Assembly: GCF_001426685.1 (NCBI RefSeq) | Contig: NZ_LMFB01000009.1 | Coordinates: 99,886-163,885, forward strand | From: Rhizobium sp. Root483D2 | GTDB taxonomy: Bacteria > Pseudomonadota > Alphaproteobacteria > Rhizobiales > Rhizobiaceae | Reading direction: 5' to 3' | DNA: 64,000 bases | In this document: piece after piece, positions 54,161 to 63,831 of the stretch | Layout of the letters: the number at the start of each line of letters is the position of its first letter | Position numbering within the stretch: the first letter of the stretch is position 1 | The notes under the pieces: model-generated | The model's input: only the letters and a program-made list of their open reading frames with translations | Told to the model about the DNA's origin: nothing | Databases searched by the model: none | Program-made: the position numbers and the translations under genes

Positions 54161-56854
54161 TCACGCCGCCTGGACATATTTGGGAATGGTAATCTGCGTC
54201 TTGTTCGACAGGACCGGCGGGTGCGTCACGATCTGGCCATCGGCCAGATAGTAGACCATCTCGACCTGATAGGATTTGGGCGCGGCGGCATCCACCTGGA
54301 GCCGGAACTCCTGCGGCGTCGCATCGATGAAGCTGAAGGTCTTTTGCACGTCCTGCCCACGGGCCGGATCGGAATAGCCGATATTGACCTCCACCACCGG
54401 CGTCTGCATGAAATCGATCATGCGCGGCACGAAGGAGGCGACGACCTCCGGCACAAGGAGCTTCGGCACGGTAACCTTGGTGTCCGGCGAGGTTTCCTCG
54501 GCCCGTTCCACCACCTGCCCGTTGGCGCAGTTATAGGTATACTTGACCTTGAAATCTTTCTTGGCCGGATTGCTCAGCGGCACCGACCAGGTCTGGATAT
54601 CCTTCGAGGTCAGCGCGAAGGTCTCGCTTTCATTGATGCCATTGGCCGGATCCTCATAATGCAGTCCGACCTCGACCACCGGCGTCACGCCAAAATCCAG
54701 CATGAACGGCGATACATCGACCACCAGTTCCGGCGGCTCCTTCACGGCAACCTGCACGGTGCTGTCACCGTCGCCGTTCAGCCAGCCACTTTCTTCGCTG
54801 GAGCCATCCTTGAACGTCGTGACGACCTGGTATTCGAACTTGCGCGGACCGCCATTGGCGACGTAGACGGCAAACTGCTTGAACTCTTCCAGCGTCTTCA
54901 GCTGATAGAAAGCTTCGGCCATGACGCCATTGCGGACATCGGCATAGCGTACCGTGACGACCGACTGCACGACCTGCGCCCAGCTCCTGCCGCTCGGCAC
55001 CAGCAGAACATCGAGACGGTTTTCCGAGCGCGGCTCGTTGACGAGCGCGGTATCGGCCGAAGTCTCCATCCACTCGCCGGCGATCGTCTGGCCGTTCTTC
55101 AGAAAAAACGTGGAGCGATAACGGACCGGCTTGCTGCGCGGCTTGAAGATCCAGTGCGAGAACCGTTGTTCGGCCGCCGCCGCATCCAGCTTCATCATGG
55201 TGCCGATCTTGGGAACACCGTGTGTGCTATCCTCATACTCGACCTCGAGCTGTACGCTCTTGGTGACCGTGTCGAAGCTGATATCGCCGACCTTGAAGGA
55301 GACATCGATCTTGCCGGGCGGTGTGACGCTGAGGCTAAGGCGGTTGCTTGCCTTCGCCTCCCAGGTGCTCCAGTCGCTCGGCTCGTGGCCGCGATAGCCG
55401 ATGCGCCAGCGGCAACGATATTCGCGCTTCGCCCCGATCAGGCTCGGATCCCAGGCGAATTCCTTCTTGTCCTTCGTGAAAATGAAGGTCGTCGCCTTGT
55501 TCACCGGCTGGCCGTTCTCATCGGTGCCGCGATAGTCGATCTCGACTTCGACGAAGTCGATCGGGTCCTTGTCCCAGTCGATACCGAAAACCCATGCTTT
55601 GAGATCGAGCGTCTGGAAGAAGGGATCGTCCAGATCGATCTTGCGCACATATTGACGGATCTCCTGCGGCGACAGGCCGTGCAGGAATGCCTGCAGCGTG
55701 CCTTGCGGATTGATCTCCTGCTTGCGCGTGCTCGCCATCGTTTCTTTATGGGTAAACGTCTGGAAATCCATGCTCATCTCGGTCTTCAGATAGAAGACGT
55801 CGCTTTCGCGATTGACGAACTCACGCGTCGGATCGTCTGCCGCCGGCACTGGCGGCGGCTTCTTGTCGGCCAGCCGCTTGGTCAGCGCATCCTGCACGGA
55901 TTTCATGGCGTCCGACCGCATCTGGTTGACCAGATCCTCCGGCACATCCGGCCAGCCAACGTCGATTTTCACATCGACGAGGCCCGAGGAGACAGCCATT
56001 TCCATGTTCTGTTCGGAATGGGACACCGTGTCCTCGTCGCAGCCGCCATCGTCAAAATCGTGAAAGATGCCCTTCACGGCGGCGTAAACACTGCGCGTAT
56101 TGGCCGATGCGACGACGCTGACCGGGGGAACACGCGCCACAAACTTCAGATTGTAGGTGATCTGGATCGGCGTCAGATCGGTGACGCCGGTGCCATCGGG
56201 ATCGACCAGCGTCTGCACCATGAAGGAGGCGCCGGCCGGGGTGAGGTCGAGATTGGCAGAGGCGACATTGGTGCCGACCAGGGAGGTCTTGCCTTCGGCG
56301 AGCCGGTTGGAGACCAGGTGCTCGCTTTGCGGTGCCGAGACCTTGAACGTGCCCTCCACCCAGGTCGGGCTCGCCAGCACCACTTTCGGCGGCTGGTCGC
56401 CGGGAGGTGCTTCCGGCGCATCGGCTCCAAGGCCGAGCAGCACGTCATCGACACCAAGCGAAACCGAGGTGCTGAGGCGCGGCAGGTTGTGGCTGCTGTT
56501 GATCCGGTAGCCCTGCACGCTCTTTCCGGACTGATCGGCAAGGCGCTTCAGCTCGTGCCACATCTGATCGACATCTTTCTGGAGCTGCTGCTTGATGACC
56601 TCTTCATGCGCGGGATCAACGCGCATTTCGACGTCAAGCACCATGTAGCCGCCACCGCGCGGCAGGTCGGGATTTTCTTCCCGGTCCTGATCGCCGAAGG
56701 AATAGGCGATCAGCAGGAACACCGGCTTGCCCGCGTCGTCCTTGCGGATGGTGACGTAATTGGGGACCAGATAGAATTTCCAAAACAGCGTGTCGTCCTG
56801 ATAAACGGTGACGCGCTGTTCCTGGAAGGTGCGCCATTCGGGTAATTTCAGCAT
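54161..56854 (-). CDS. Large modular beta-repeat protein (897 aa)
   Basis: Longest protein of the operon, 897 residues, starting MLKLPEWRTFQEQRVTVYQD with AGGAGG before it (frame open to 56950). The N-terminal module has PVFLLIAYSFGDQD, LPRGGGYMVLDVEM, PTWVEGTFKV and LTPAGASFMVQTL, closely matching the 863-aa protein. From about residue 430 to the end about five beta-sandwich-like units of about 90 residues follow, e.g. VEVGLHYEDPANGINESE with IQTWSVPLSNPAKKDF, then VEVNIGYSDPARGQDVQK. No signal peptide, membrane helix or enzyme motif. The tandem modules suggest a scaffold, fibre or multivalent binding protein; this is inference. Confidence 0.78.
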   Translation of the reverse strand: MLKLPEWRTFQEQRVTVYQDDTLFWKFYLVPNYVTIRKDDAGKPVFLLIAYSFGDQDREENPDLPRGGGYMVLDVEMRVDPAHEEVIKQQLQKDVDQMWHELKRLADQSGKSVQGYRINSSHNLPRLSTSVSLGVDDVLLGLGADAPEAPPGDQPPKVVLASPTWVEGTFKVSAPQSEHLVSNRLAEGKTSLVGTNVASANLDLTPAGASFMVQTLVDPDGTGVTDLTPIQITYNLKFVARVPPVSVVASANTRSVYAAVKGIFHDFDDGGCDEDTVSHSEQNMEMAVSSGLVDVKIDVGWPDVPEDLVNQMRSDAMKSVQDALTKRLADKKPPPVPAADDPTREFVNRESDVFYLKTEMSMDFQTFTHKETMASTRKQEINPQGTLQAFLHGLSPQEIRQYVRKIDLDDPFFQTLDLKAWVFGIDWDKDPIDFVEVEIDYRGTDENGQPVNKATTFIFTKDKKEFAWDPSLIGAKREYRCRWRIGYRGHEPSDWSTWEAKASNRLSLSVTPPGKIDVSFKVGDISFDTVTKSVQLEVEYEDSTHGVPKIGTMMKLDAAAAEQRFSHWIFKPRSKPVRYRSTFFLKNGQTIAGEWMETSADTALVNEPRSENRLDVLLVPSGRSWAQVVQSVVTVRYADVRNGVMAEAFYQLKTLEEFKQFAVYVANGGPRKFEYQVVTTFKDGSSEESGWLNGDGDSTVQVAVKEPPELVVDVSPFMLDFGVTPVVEVGLHYEDPANGINESETFALTSKDIQTWSVPLSNPAKKDFKVKYTYNCANGQVVERAEETSPDTKVTVPKLLVPEVVASFVPRMIDFMQTPVVEVNIGYSDPARGQDVQKTFSFIDATPQEFRLQVDAAAPKSYQVEMVYYLADGQIVTHPPVLSNKTQITIPKYVQAA

Positions 56855-56888
56855 GCGCGTGTCCTCCTGGACAGGGTTGGCTTGAATG

Positions 56889-59480
56889 TCATGCGGACGG
56901 GCGGTAGGCCGGCACCACGATCCGCGGGATGGTATTGGCAGCCCACTCACCTTGCTTTTCGATTCCGTCGGTGAGGAAGTATGTGATCCGGCTGCGGAAG
57001 CCGGTGACGCGCGCGTCGCGTGTCGGTACGACCCAGGACGCCGTCGGCTCCGATATCGTCATCGTGAGCGAATGGCTGAGATCGACATCATTGTCCGGAT
57101 CCTGATAGCGCAGATCCACGGCGACGATCGGTGTCGCGTTAAAATCGACGAGTGGCGCCAGGATCTGTACCTGCAACTGCCCAGCGCTGACGGCACGGTA
57201 GGCTGGCAGCACGATGACGGGATCGGTCTCATGCCGTTCGGCAAGCTGGACCGGATCGCGGCCAATCGGAAAATGCGTTACCCGGTAGCGAAAGGCGACG
57301 GGCGTGCCATTGGCGGCTTCGACATGCCAGGTTTGCGGCGCCTTGTCGCGGAAGACCAGCGTCTCGCTCGCTCCACCGGGCACGTCATGAATGATGGTCA
57401 CCTCGGTCAACGGGCACTCGGCAAATTCCAGCGCGTCCGCCACCACCGTGACCATGATCCCCGATCGCTGGATGTGGATCGGCAGCACCGGATCGCCGGA
57501 ATTGTCCTGCCAGCCCTGTTCAAGCAGATCGCCATTGGCAAAGGACGCGGTCCAGCGATAGCGGTAACCGCGCCGGGCCCGGTCGCGCAGGTAGACGCTC
57601 CAGGTGGCGAAAGCCCCCAGCGTCTTCAACGTGATGGTATCGCGGATCGAGACGGCGTTGGCGCGGTCCTCATATTCGAGATCCACCATGACCGCGACCA
57701 CATCGGCCCAGCCATTGCCAGACGGCAGCAGACTGACGTCCAGCACCGCCTCGCTCGGCTGGTTGACGACGAGCTGGCGTCCCTGCACCGGGGCCCACTC
57801 GTTGTTCTCGATCACATCGCCGGAGTGAAGGTCGAACCGCACCTTCGCCATCACGGGATGCGTCTGCGTCGCGTCTATCCGTCTCCTGTAGATCATGGAA
57901 GGCTTTGTGATGTCGAGGATCGCGACCATCTCCTCGCGCGGCACGCCAGACGCGGCATCCTCGTATGCAAGGGTGACCTGGACGCTGCGCACCAGCGTCC
58001 CGTAGTCGATGGCGCCGGAGACAACTTCGATGTCCAGCATGCCCGGCGCCTCGATGGAGACCGGTACACGCGGCGAATGCGTCACCGTCCACTCGCTGAA
58101 AGCACCAGCGCGCCCGCCGGCCAGGATCGAGCGCTGGCGCCAGCGAAAATCCCGGATGCCACCGACGACCGCTGTACGCCAGGTCTGCGGCACCGTATCG
58201 CGAAAGCTGAGAACTGTGCCGGTCGCGTGCGGATTGCCCCGCTCGTCGATGGCCTCATAGGCTAGCTCGACCTCCACATGATCAAGTAGGTCAAGCTCCC
58301 CGAACACCTGGATGACGGTCTCGATCGTTGCAAAAAACGGGTCGTCGAGGCGCAGTTTGCGCACATGCCGCTTTCTGGCCGCAAGGTCTCCCGGCAGCAA
58401 TGTCTGCATGGTTCCGCGCGGGTGGATCGTCCACGGCACCACGCTGCTCTGCTCCAGGTCGAGCGTGATCGACATCGTCTGCTGGTCGATCTGCTTGCGC
58501 ACCAGCTTGCGGCGCCCAACCAAGCGGCGGCGTAGCGGTGGGATCACCGGCCGGCCATCGGCGGAACGTTGCGGCGTGGCTCCGGCATCATCGCCGCCCT
58601 CAAGGCTGAAGAAGCTGTGCTGAACCAGCTGCTTCACCAGATCGAAGGCATAGGCGCGCAGTTCGGCGATGACCTCCTCGGGCAACGATCCGGACCCTGT
58701 GTCGATCTGCACGGTGACCGCGCCGGACAGAGTCAGCGATTCCGTATCGACATCTGTGTTCGAATAATCATAGCCGGTACAAGCGGCAACGCTGCGGCCA
58801 CGGAACTGCTCCTCGATATATTTGTACATGCGCTCTGCATTCACTTCGAGGTGAATACGGGCAGGTGGCAGCCGCGCCCAGAAGCGCAGGTCGTAAGCGA
58901 TCTGGATCGGCGTTTCGTCCGCAGCAGCATCGTCCGCCAGAAGCGTCTGTTCCATGAAGGCGGCGCCTGCCGGCGTCAGATCCATGGAGAAGCTGGTAAT
59001 ATTGCCCGCCAGCAGCGACGGTTCTGATTCTGCCACGCGCGCTTCAATAAGCGCGGCACTTTGCGGCGCATCCATCGACACCACGCCCTCCGTCCAGGTG
59101 GGTGTTGCGAGCTCGATGGCGGGCGGCTCGCTGGTGCCGGCGACGCCCGGCCTTGCCTGTTCCTGCGGCGTGCCGTTGCGCAGCCGGTTCCATTCGGCCG
59201 CCACGCGCGGCTTCAATGTGTCCCGCACGGCTGCAAGCTCCGCCTCGGCTAGCTCGAAAGTCGTGTCGAACGACAGGTAGCCGCCGCCGGCGGGCAGATC
59301 GGGTTTCGCGGCGCGGTCCTCATCGGAGAGCGCATAGGATAACAGCAGAAACACCGGATCTCCGGCATCGTCTACGCGCAGACGCGGCGCATCCGCCACC
59401 GGATAGAAGCGGTAAAAGAGAGTGTCATCGGCGTAGATGGTGACCTTGCCGATGCGATCGATGGACGGAATCAGCAGCAT
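56889..59480 (-). CDS. Large modular beta-repeat protein (863 aa)
   Basis: Paralogue of the 897-aa protein, 863 residues. It starts MLLIPSIDRIGKVTIYADDT (AAGGA before ATG 59480; frame open to 59528). The N-terminal module has PVFLLLSYALSDED, LPAGGGYLSFDTTF, TPTWTEGVVSMDAP and LTPAGAAFMEQTL. The repeats that follow include VMVDLEYEDRANAVSIRD with FATWSVYLRDRARRGYRY, and VAVDLRYQDPDNDVDLSH. Gaps to neighbours are 28 and 34 nt. N-terminal similarity to the 897-aa protein across most motifs indicates an old tandem duplication. Confidence 0.78.
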   Translation of the reverse strand: MLLIPSIDRIGKVTIYADDTLFYRFYPVADAPRLRVDDAGDPVFLLLSYALSDEDRAAKPDLPAGGGYLSFDTTFELAEAELAAVRDTLKPRVAAEWNRLRNGTPQEQARPGVAGTSEPPAIELATPTWTEGVVSMDAPQSAALIEARVAESEPSLLAGNITSFSMDLTPAGAAFMEQTLLADDAAADETPIQIAYDLRFWARLPPARIHLEVNAERMYKYIEEQFRGRSVAACTGYDYSNTDVDTESLTLSGAVTVQIDTGSGSLPEEVIAELRAYAFDLVKQLVQHSFFSLEGGDDAGATPQRSADGRPVIPPLRRRLVGRRKLVRKQIDQQTMSITLDLEQSSVVPWTIHPRGTMQTLLPGDLAARKRHVRKLRLDDPFFATIETVIQVFGELDLLDHVEVELAYEAIDERGNPHATGTVLSFRDTVPQTWRTAVVGGIRDFRWRQRSILAGGRAGAFSEWTVTHSPRVPVSIEAPGMLDIEVVSGAIDYGTLVRSVQVTLAYEDAASGVPREEMVAILDITKPSMIYRRRIDATQTHPVMAKVRFDLHSGDVIENNEWAPVQGRQLVVNQPSEAVLDVSLLPSGNGWADVVAVMVDLEYEDRANAVSIRDTITLKTLGAFATWSVYLRDRARRGYRYRWTASFANGDLLEQGWQDNSGDPVLPIHIQRSGIMVTVVADALEFAECPLTEVTIIHDVPGGASETLVFRDKAPQTWHVEAANGTPVAFRYRVTHFPIGRDPVQLAERHETDPVIVLPAYRAVSAGQLQVQILAPLVDFNATPIVAVDLRYQDPDNDVDLSHSLTMTISEPTASWVVPTRDARVTGFRSRITYFLTDGIEKQGEWAANTIPRIVVPAYRPSA

Positions 59481-59508
59481 GGCGGCATTCCTTCGATTGG
59501 GGTCATGC

Positions 59509-61311
59509 TCATGGATCGACCTCCGCACTTGGCAGGATCACGTTCAGGGCGGGGTCGCCCGCGCGTTGCCATTCACCGGTTACCAGCGGCAGCGTGGCGC
59601 CATCCGGCATGCGGGGTATGTGTTGCAAGCGGTATTCGTAGGTCAGGAGATCGAAGCGCGAGGCAGCCCAGCACCGCCACTCCGCACTCTCCCCGGCTTC
59701 GAGCGAAAACGATCGCTGCCGCCCCGTCGGGTCGCGCAGGGTGATTGCGACATAGGCAGCATTGGCTGCCGTGTCCGGCTCGAGCGAAACCAGGACGACG
59801 CCGGGTTCCAGCACATCGAGCATTTCCGGGCGCAGAAGAAGTGAACCTTCGGCAGCACCTTCGTAAATGACCACCTTGGGGCCTTCGCCCGCGTCTCGAT
59901 GCGCCACGACCCGCGCGACAGGGGGTAAGGGCTGTGTCACCCAGGCAAGATTGGCTTCGGGCGCCTCGCGCATCAGGTCCGCCAGGCAGAGCACTTCGCC
60001 ATCACCGGCAATGCTCACCTCGATGCGCGAGGCGCGTTCGAAGAGGCCGGGCATCGCGGAGATGGCCAACGTCTCGAACCCCGCATCTTCCGCGGTCCAG
60101 GCGACCGCGCTACCAACCTTTAACGCCTGCCGGCCCAGTGGCCGAGGCAGCGCCGGCACCGTCCCCGCGATCGGCGACAGCGTTGCGGCAATCGTCGCGG
60201 AGAGTGCAAAAGCGTCCGTTAACGCCGGATAGGTGACCGCAAAGCGATGGAAGGCCGGCGTTGGCGGATAGATGAAGCTACGCTGCTGCGGCACACCGCC
60301 CGGCCCGCTGGCCACCACATCGACCTGAACGCGCCGGACAAAACGCGCATCGAGCCCAACCGGGGCAATCAGCGTGACCGGTACGACCGAGAACGGAGCG
60401 ATTGCTGAAAATGCCGGAAACATGGCCGCACGCGCGGCTGGATCCAGCGCGCTGATGAAACTGCGCAGGGACCAGCGCCCCTGCCAGGTCCGGACGCTGC
60501 GGCGATAGACGGAGAGGTCCCAGCTGCGGCGGCCCTCCACGGCAATATCGCCACGCCACTGATAGCGCGGGGTTTCCCAGGCATCGACGGCGGGTAAAGC
60601 GGCGAGAATATCACCCCGGATCGCCATTGCCAGAAGACGGCGGAGCGCCGACCCATCGGCCAGACGTTCTCCTTCCAGCCGCTCCAGCCGGAAGGGCGAG
60701 CCGTTTCCTGTGGGTGCCGAAAGCATGGCCGCCTCGATCTGTTCACCGGTGGCCCCCTCCCCCTCCAGCCGCAACAGCGATGCGATCTCGTGCAGGTCGG
60801 CGCTCACCAGTACCGGCATGGGCTCTTCCAGCCCCTCGTAAAGCGCCTCCACTTCAACCTCGATATCGCCGGCGTCCGAAGACAGCAGCGCATCGAGCAT
60901 CTGGGCGGTACGCGCATCGAAGAGATGCTTCTCGACCATCAACGTGCGGCTGGACAGACGGGCCGGTTTCCAGGCATCAGGCAGGTCCACATCGGGGAAC
61001 CCTGGAACATGGCTGCGCAGGCGCGCCCGTGCCGCAATGAAGCCGACGAGGCGGAGTACCCAGCCATCGGCGGCGGCCGCGCCCAAAAGTTCAGGGTCGA
61101 GCGTGGCAAGGTCGAGTTCGAGATGCATCAAACCACCGGAGGCATCGATGGCCGTGTCGCGAAAACGGCTCAACGCAAAACGTGGCGTGCCGTCGGCCTC
61201 ACGCGCCGCAGTGAGGCCGCGCGGGAGCACATGCAGCACGCGCGGCTGCTCATGATCGGGAAAGCCCTCGCCCGGACGGATCGGCGCCAATTGGGGAAGA
61301 TCAAAAAACAT
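59509..61311 (-). CDS. Large protein of the unknown operon, divergent family member (600 aa)
   Basis: Protein of 600 residues starting MFFDLPQLAPIRPGEGFPDH with GAGGTG before ATG 61311. The N-terminal module is recognisably related (PRFALSRFRDTAIDASGGLM, LDLATLDPELLG). It ends in one clear beta-sandwich-like unit (VAITLRDPTGRQRSFSLEAG, later EWRCWAASRFDLLTYEYR). The middle part is Ala/Pro-rich. No signal peptide. It sits 7 nt after the 817-aa gene. Related to the other large proteins but shorter, perhaps a capping or adaptor member. Confidence 0.72.
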   Translation of the reverse strand: MFFDLPQLAPIRPGEGFPDHEQPRVLHVLPRGLTAAREADGTPRFALSRFRDTAIDASGGLMHLELDLATLDPELLGAAAADGWVLRLVGFIAARARLRSHVPGFPDVDLPDAWKPARLSSRTLMVEKHLFDARTAQMLDALLSSDAGDIEVEVEALYEGLEEPMPVLVSADLHEIASLLRLEGEGATGEQIEAAMLSAPTGNGSPFRLERLEGERLADGSALRRLLAMAIRGDILAALPAVDAWETPRYQWRGDIAVEGRRSWDLSVYRRSVRTWQGRWSLRSFISALDPAARAAMFPAFSAIAPFSVVPVTLIAPVGLDARFVRRVQVDVVASGPGGVPQQRSFIYPPTPAFHRFAVTYPALTDAFALSATIAATLSPIAGTVPALPRPLGRQALKVGSAVAWTAEDAGFETLAISAMPGLFERASRIEVSIAGDGEVLCLADLMREAPEANLAWVTQPLPPVARVVAHRDAGEGPKVVIYEGAAEGSLLLRPEMLDVLEPGVVLVSLEPDTAANAAYVAITLRDPTGRQRSFSLEAGESAEWRCWAASRFDLLTYEYRLQHIPRMPDGATLPLVTGEWQRAGDPALNVILPSAEVDP

Positions 61312-61318
61312 GATCACC

Positions 61319-63772
61319 TCACGCTCCCGCCGGAACGATCGCGACCGCGCCAGCACCCAGACCGTCTATCCACGGACCGGCTCGGCCGCAGATATCGGCT
61401 GATGCACCGTGAAGATTGGTGACGCGGTAACGATAGTGCTCGGATCGCGGCCGGTGCAGCAGCCAGTCGAGGATCGGCAGGCGCAGCGGCACGTCGTCGG
61501 TGAGCGTTGCGGCATCAAGGACAATTTGCGTGTCGCCCTCGAACTCGATCATCACCGCCGCAAGCGCCTCCGTGTCCCCAGGCATGACCTGGCCGAAATA
61601 TATCGGATCGATTGAAAGGGAGAGCGTGAATGTCTGGCTGGAGAAGCCGCGATTGACCATGATCGAGGGCAACAGCAAAGGCATGTCGGGATTGACCGTC
61701 ATGCGCAGGACGGGATTGAGATCCGTAAGGACAGTACCCGGGGGATCGAGCCGGTAATCGATGTCGGCCTGCGCGCCTGCTGCAATCTGCAAGCCGGGGC
61801 TGGCATCCGGAAAGGCCAGGCCGTCGCCGGCCGGGGTGGCAAGAAACTCGGCAATCGTCAGCGGGCTCTCGATGCGGTTGCGCACCGTGACGCGGACCCG
61901 GCCGGCGCCCACGGGACCGCGAAAGCTACGCTCGAGGAGGACACCGCTCGCCTCGTGCAGCGACAGGCGGATGGGGATGGAGGTGTTGGCAGCGCCCGGT
62001 AGCGAGGCCGTCACCAGCCCGTCGAGGCCGCCGCTCTGTAGCGCCGTGATCACCGCTGCCAGCGCCTCAGGTGTCAACTGTACCTCGTCGATGATCCCGT
62101 CATCGAGGCTGATCGTGGCTGCCGTCCGCTCGCTCTCAGTAAAGGCGGTACCGGCATCATCGGGCAGCCGCAGCCGCAGCGCCGCCTGCTCAGGGATCAG
62201 CGCCGAGAGCACGGCGCCTTCGCCCAGAAAACGTTTCAGCCTTGCCAGCACCGCGCGGTCCAGATAGGGCACGGCGCGATAGGCCAGATGGGCGCGATAG
62301 AGAATTTTATTCTCGTTCGCGTCCGCGGCCTCAACGACGTCGAAGAACGCGATGCTGACGGCTGGGAGGTATGGCGCCTCTTCACGGCGCGGTATGCGGA
62401 ATTCCTGTGGCTCGTAATAGTAACGGCCGGGAAAGGCCGTATCCTGATAGTAGACAACGGGCGGGCGGCCTTCGCCTGCATCAAACTCCGCCCGCAACAG
62501 CACGCGCGTCATGCTCGGACGCAGATCGCCGGGCACATCGAACATGTAAGCGTTGACATCGACATCGAAGTTAAACGCGATGGCCTGAACGGCCTCGGCC
62601 TGGGTGCGGATGAGCGCCGGGCGGCCCATTTTGTCGATGAAAGCGCTTGTTGGCACCACACGCCGCGCGCCAACCCGCAGATCGCTGATGTCGAGCGCTT
62701 CGCTGAGATCGGGGCGGAACACCTGCGTCAGCATTTCACGCGAAGTGGCGGGCGTCAGATCAAGCGGCGCCACCTCCATCATTGCGGGCAAAGGCGCATC
62801 GAACCCGCGCATCAGCACGGCTGTATTCAGCGTATGCACGGTGCTGAGATGCGCCGCAGAAACGCCCTCAGAAACAGTGCTAAAGGGCTGCCGCAGGACG
62901 CGGCGCGCCAGATCTTCCCGGCGCCAATGCGGCTGGGGTCTGTCGCGTGCAGGGCGCACATGGCGCCATTCCGGCGGCTTGATCATCATCGTCAAAAGCA
63001 CGCCGCGATCGAGAAACCGCACCTGATCCTGCACGCCGAAATCGCTCGGAATGATCTGCCGCCATGTGCGGCGGCCAACCGTGGCAAAGCAGCGCAACTC
63101 CAGCCGGCCTTTGGCTGCTGGATCGGTCATCGCCGACCAAAGCTGATCGAAATCAGCCTTGGTGTTGAGATCGAACACAAGCTGCGACGTCTCGCCATCC
63201 ACGCGGTTGACGGCACCGAGCGGGATCGACAGCCAGCTCTCCGCAGGCGTGTCCGTGCCGTTCTCCACGGGAACCGAATATACGATCCTTGCCGAAACCT
63301 CGTGTGCGATCTCCTTGATCGGATGATCGGCGGTGAAGCCCGGCATGCGGCGCTGGAACCCCACAGTAAGGCGCGCAATAGGCCCGCCCGGCTCTGTGCT
63401 CGCCAGCCATTTGAGGCTGGCAGCATAGCGTCCGCCGGTTTCCTGGAGCGCATAGACCGGCAGCACGAAACTGAAACCGGCATCATTGGACGCCGGATAG
63501 GCTGTATCTGGGGACAATGTGCCATCCGGGCTCAGCGCAACAGCATCCTGTCCCCGCGCCCCGTCTCCCGAATCCGCAACGCTAAACTCTGCGGATCCGG
63601 GATCAGGCGCCCCAGCGTCAGTGATCTGAATATCGGTGATCGGACCGGTGCTGTCTGGATCGATGACGATGGGAAGCGGAAACACCACCGGCTTGCGCCG
63701 CCGCACCCCGTCCCGCAACGACCGGACCGACATGTCGCGGTTTATGACGTAAAGTTCGTCCGCCCTCGACAT
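61319..63772 (-). CDS. First gene of the unknown operon (817-aa protein)
   Basis: Protein of 817 residues beginning MSRADELYVINRDMSVRSLR; GGGAG stands 9 nt before the ATG. No N-terminal signal or membrane helix. The start has an IVIDPDSTGPITDIQITDAG beta-rich stretch. The central part contains RRTWRQIIPSDFGVQDQVRF and ends near PPVVYYQDTAFPGRYYYEP. The C-terminal third is again beta-rich. It lacks the N-terminal module of the other large proteins, so it is probably a different component of the same complex. The upstream region has the palindrome TGTGAGCTAGCTCACA. Confidence 0.72.
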   Translation of the reverse strand: MSRADELYVINRDMSVRSLRDGVRRRKPVVFPLPIVIDPDSTGPITDIQITDAGAPDPGSAEFSVADSGDGARGQDAVALSPDGTLSPDTAYPASNDAGFSFVLPVYALQETGGRYAASLKWLASTEPGGPIARLTVGFQRRMPGFTADHPIKEIAHEVSARIVYSVPVENGTDTPAESWLSIPLGAVNRVDGETSQLVFDLNTKADFDQLWSAMTDPAAKGRLELRCFATVGRRTWRQIIPSDFGVQDQVRFLDRGVLLTMMIKPPEWRHVRPARDRPQPHWRREDLARRVLRQPFSTVSEGVSAAHLSTVHTLNTAVLMRGFDAPLPAMMEVAPLDLTPATSREMLTQVFRPDLSEALDISDLRVGARRVVPTSAFIDKMGRPALIRTQAEAVQAIAFNFDVDVNAYMFDVPGDLRPSMTRVLLRAEFDAGEGRPPVVYYQDTAFPGRYYYEPQEFRIPRREEAPYLPAVSIAFFDVVEAADANENKILYRAHLAYRAVPYLDRAVLARLKRFLGEGAVLSALIPEQAALRLRLPDDAGTAFTESERTAATISLDDGIIDEVQLTPEALAAVITALQSGGLDGLVTASLPGAANTSIPIRLSLHEASGVLLERSFRGPVGAGRVRVTVRNRIESPLTIAEFLATPAGDGLAFPDASPGLQIAAGAQADIDYRLDPPGTVLTDLNPVLRMTVNPDMPLLLPSIMVNRGFSSQTFTLSLSIDPIYFGQVMPGDTEALAAVMIEFEGDTQIVLDAATLTDDVPLRLPILDWLLHRPRSEHYRYRVTNLHGASADICGRAGPWIDGLGAGAVAIVPAGA

Positions 63773-63831
63773 TGATCAAGTCTCCCATCGCCAATCGATG
63801 AGCAACCATGCGCCGAACTCGGCATGCGGAA

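Noticed and set aside
54032..56845. Very long plus-strand open frame (937 codons) opposite two operon genes
   Set aside because: It crosses the boundary of two well-supported minus-strand genes, lacks a ribosome site, and its composition (rich in Arg, His, Asp, Ile, Leu) is that of an antisense shadow in high-GC DNA.
56886..58265. 459-codon plus-strand frame
   Set aside because: Antisense to the 863-aa gene; same shadow composition and no ribosome site.
46708..63772. Idea that the unknown operon is a phage tail, type VI or contractile injection system
   Set aside because: No sheath, tube, baseplate, ClpV-type ATPase, spike or tail-fibre motif was seen in any of the eight products.
62288..63775. 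495-codon plus-strand frame
   Set aside because: Antisense to the 817-aa gene, which has a ribosome site and a consistent place in the operon.
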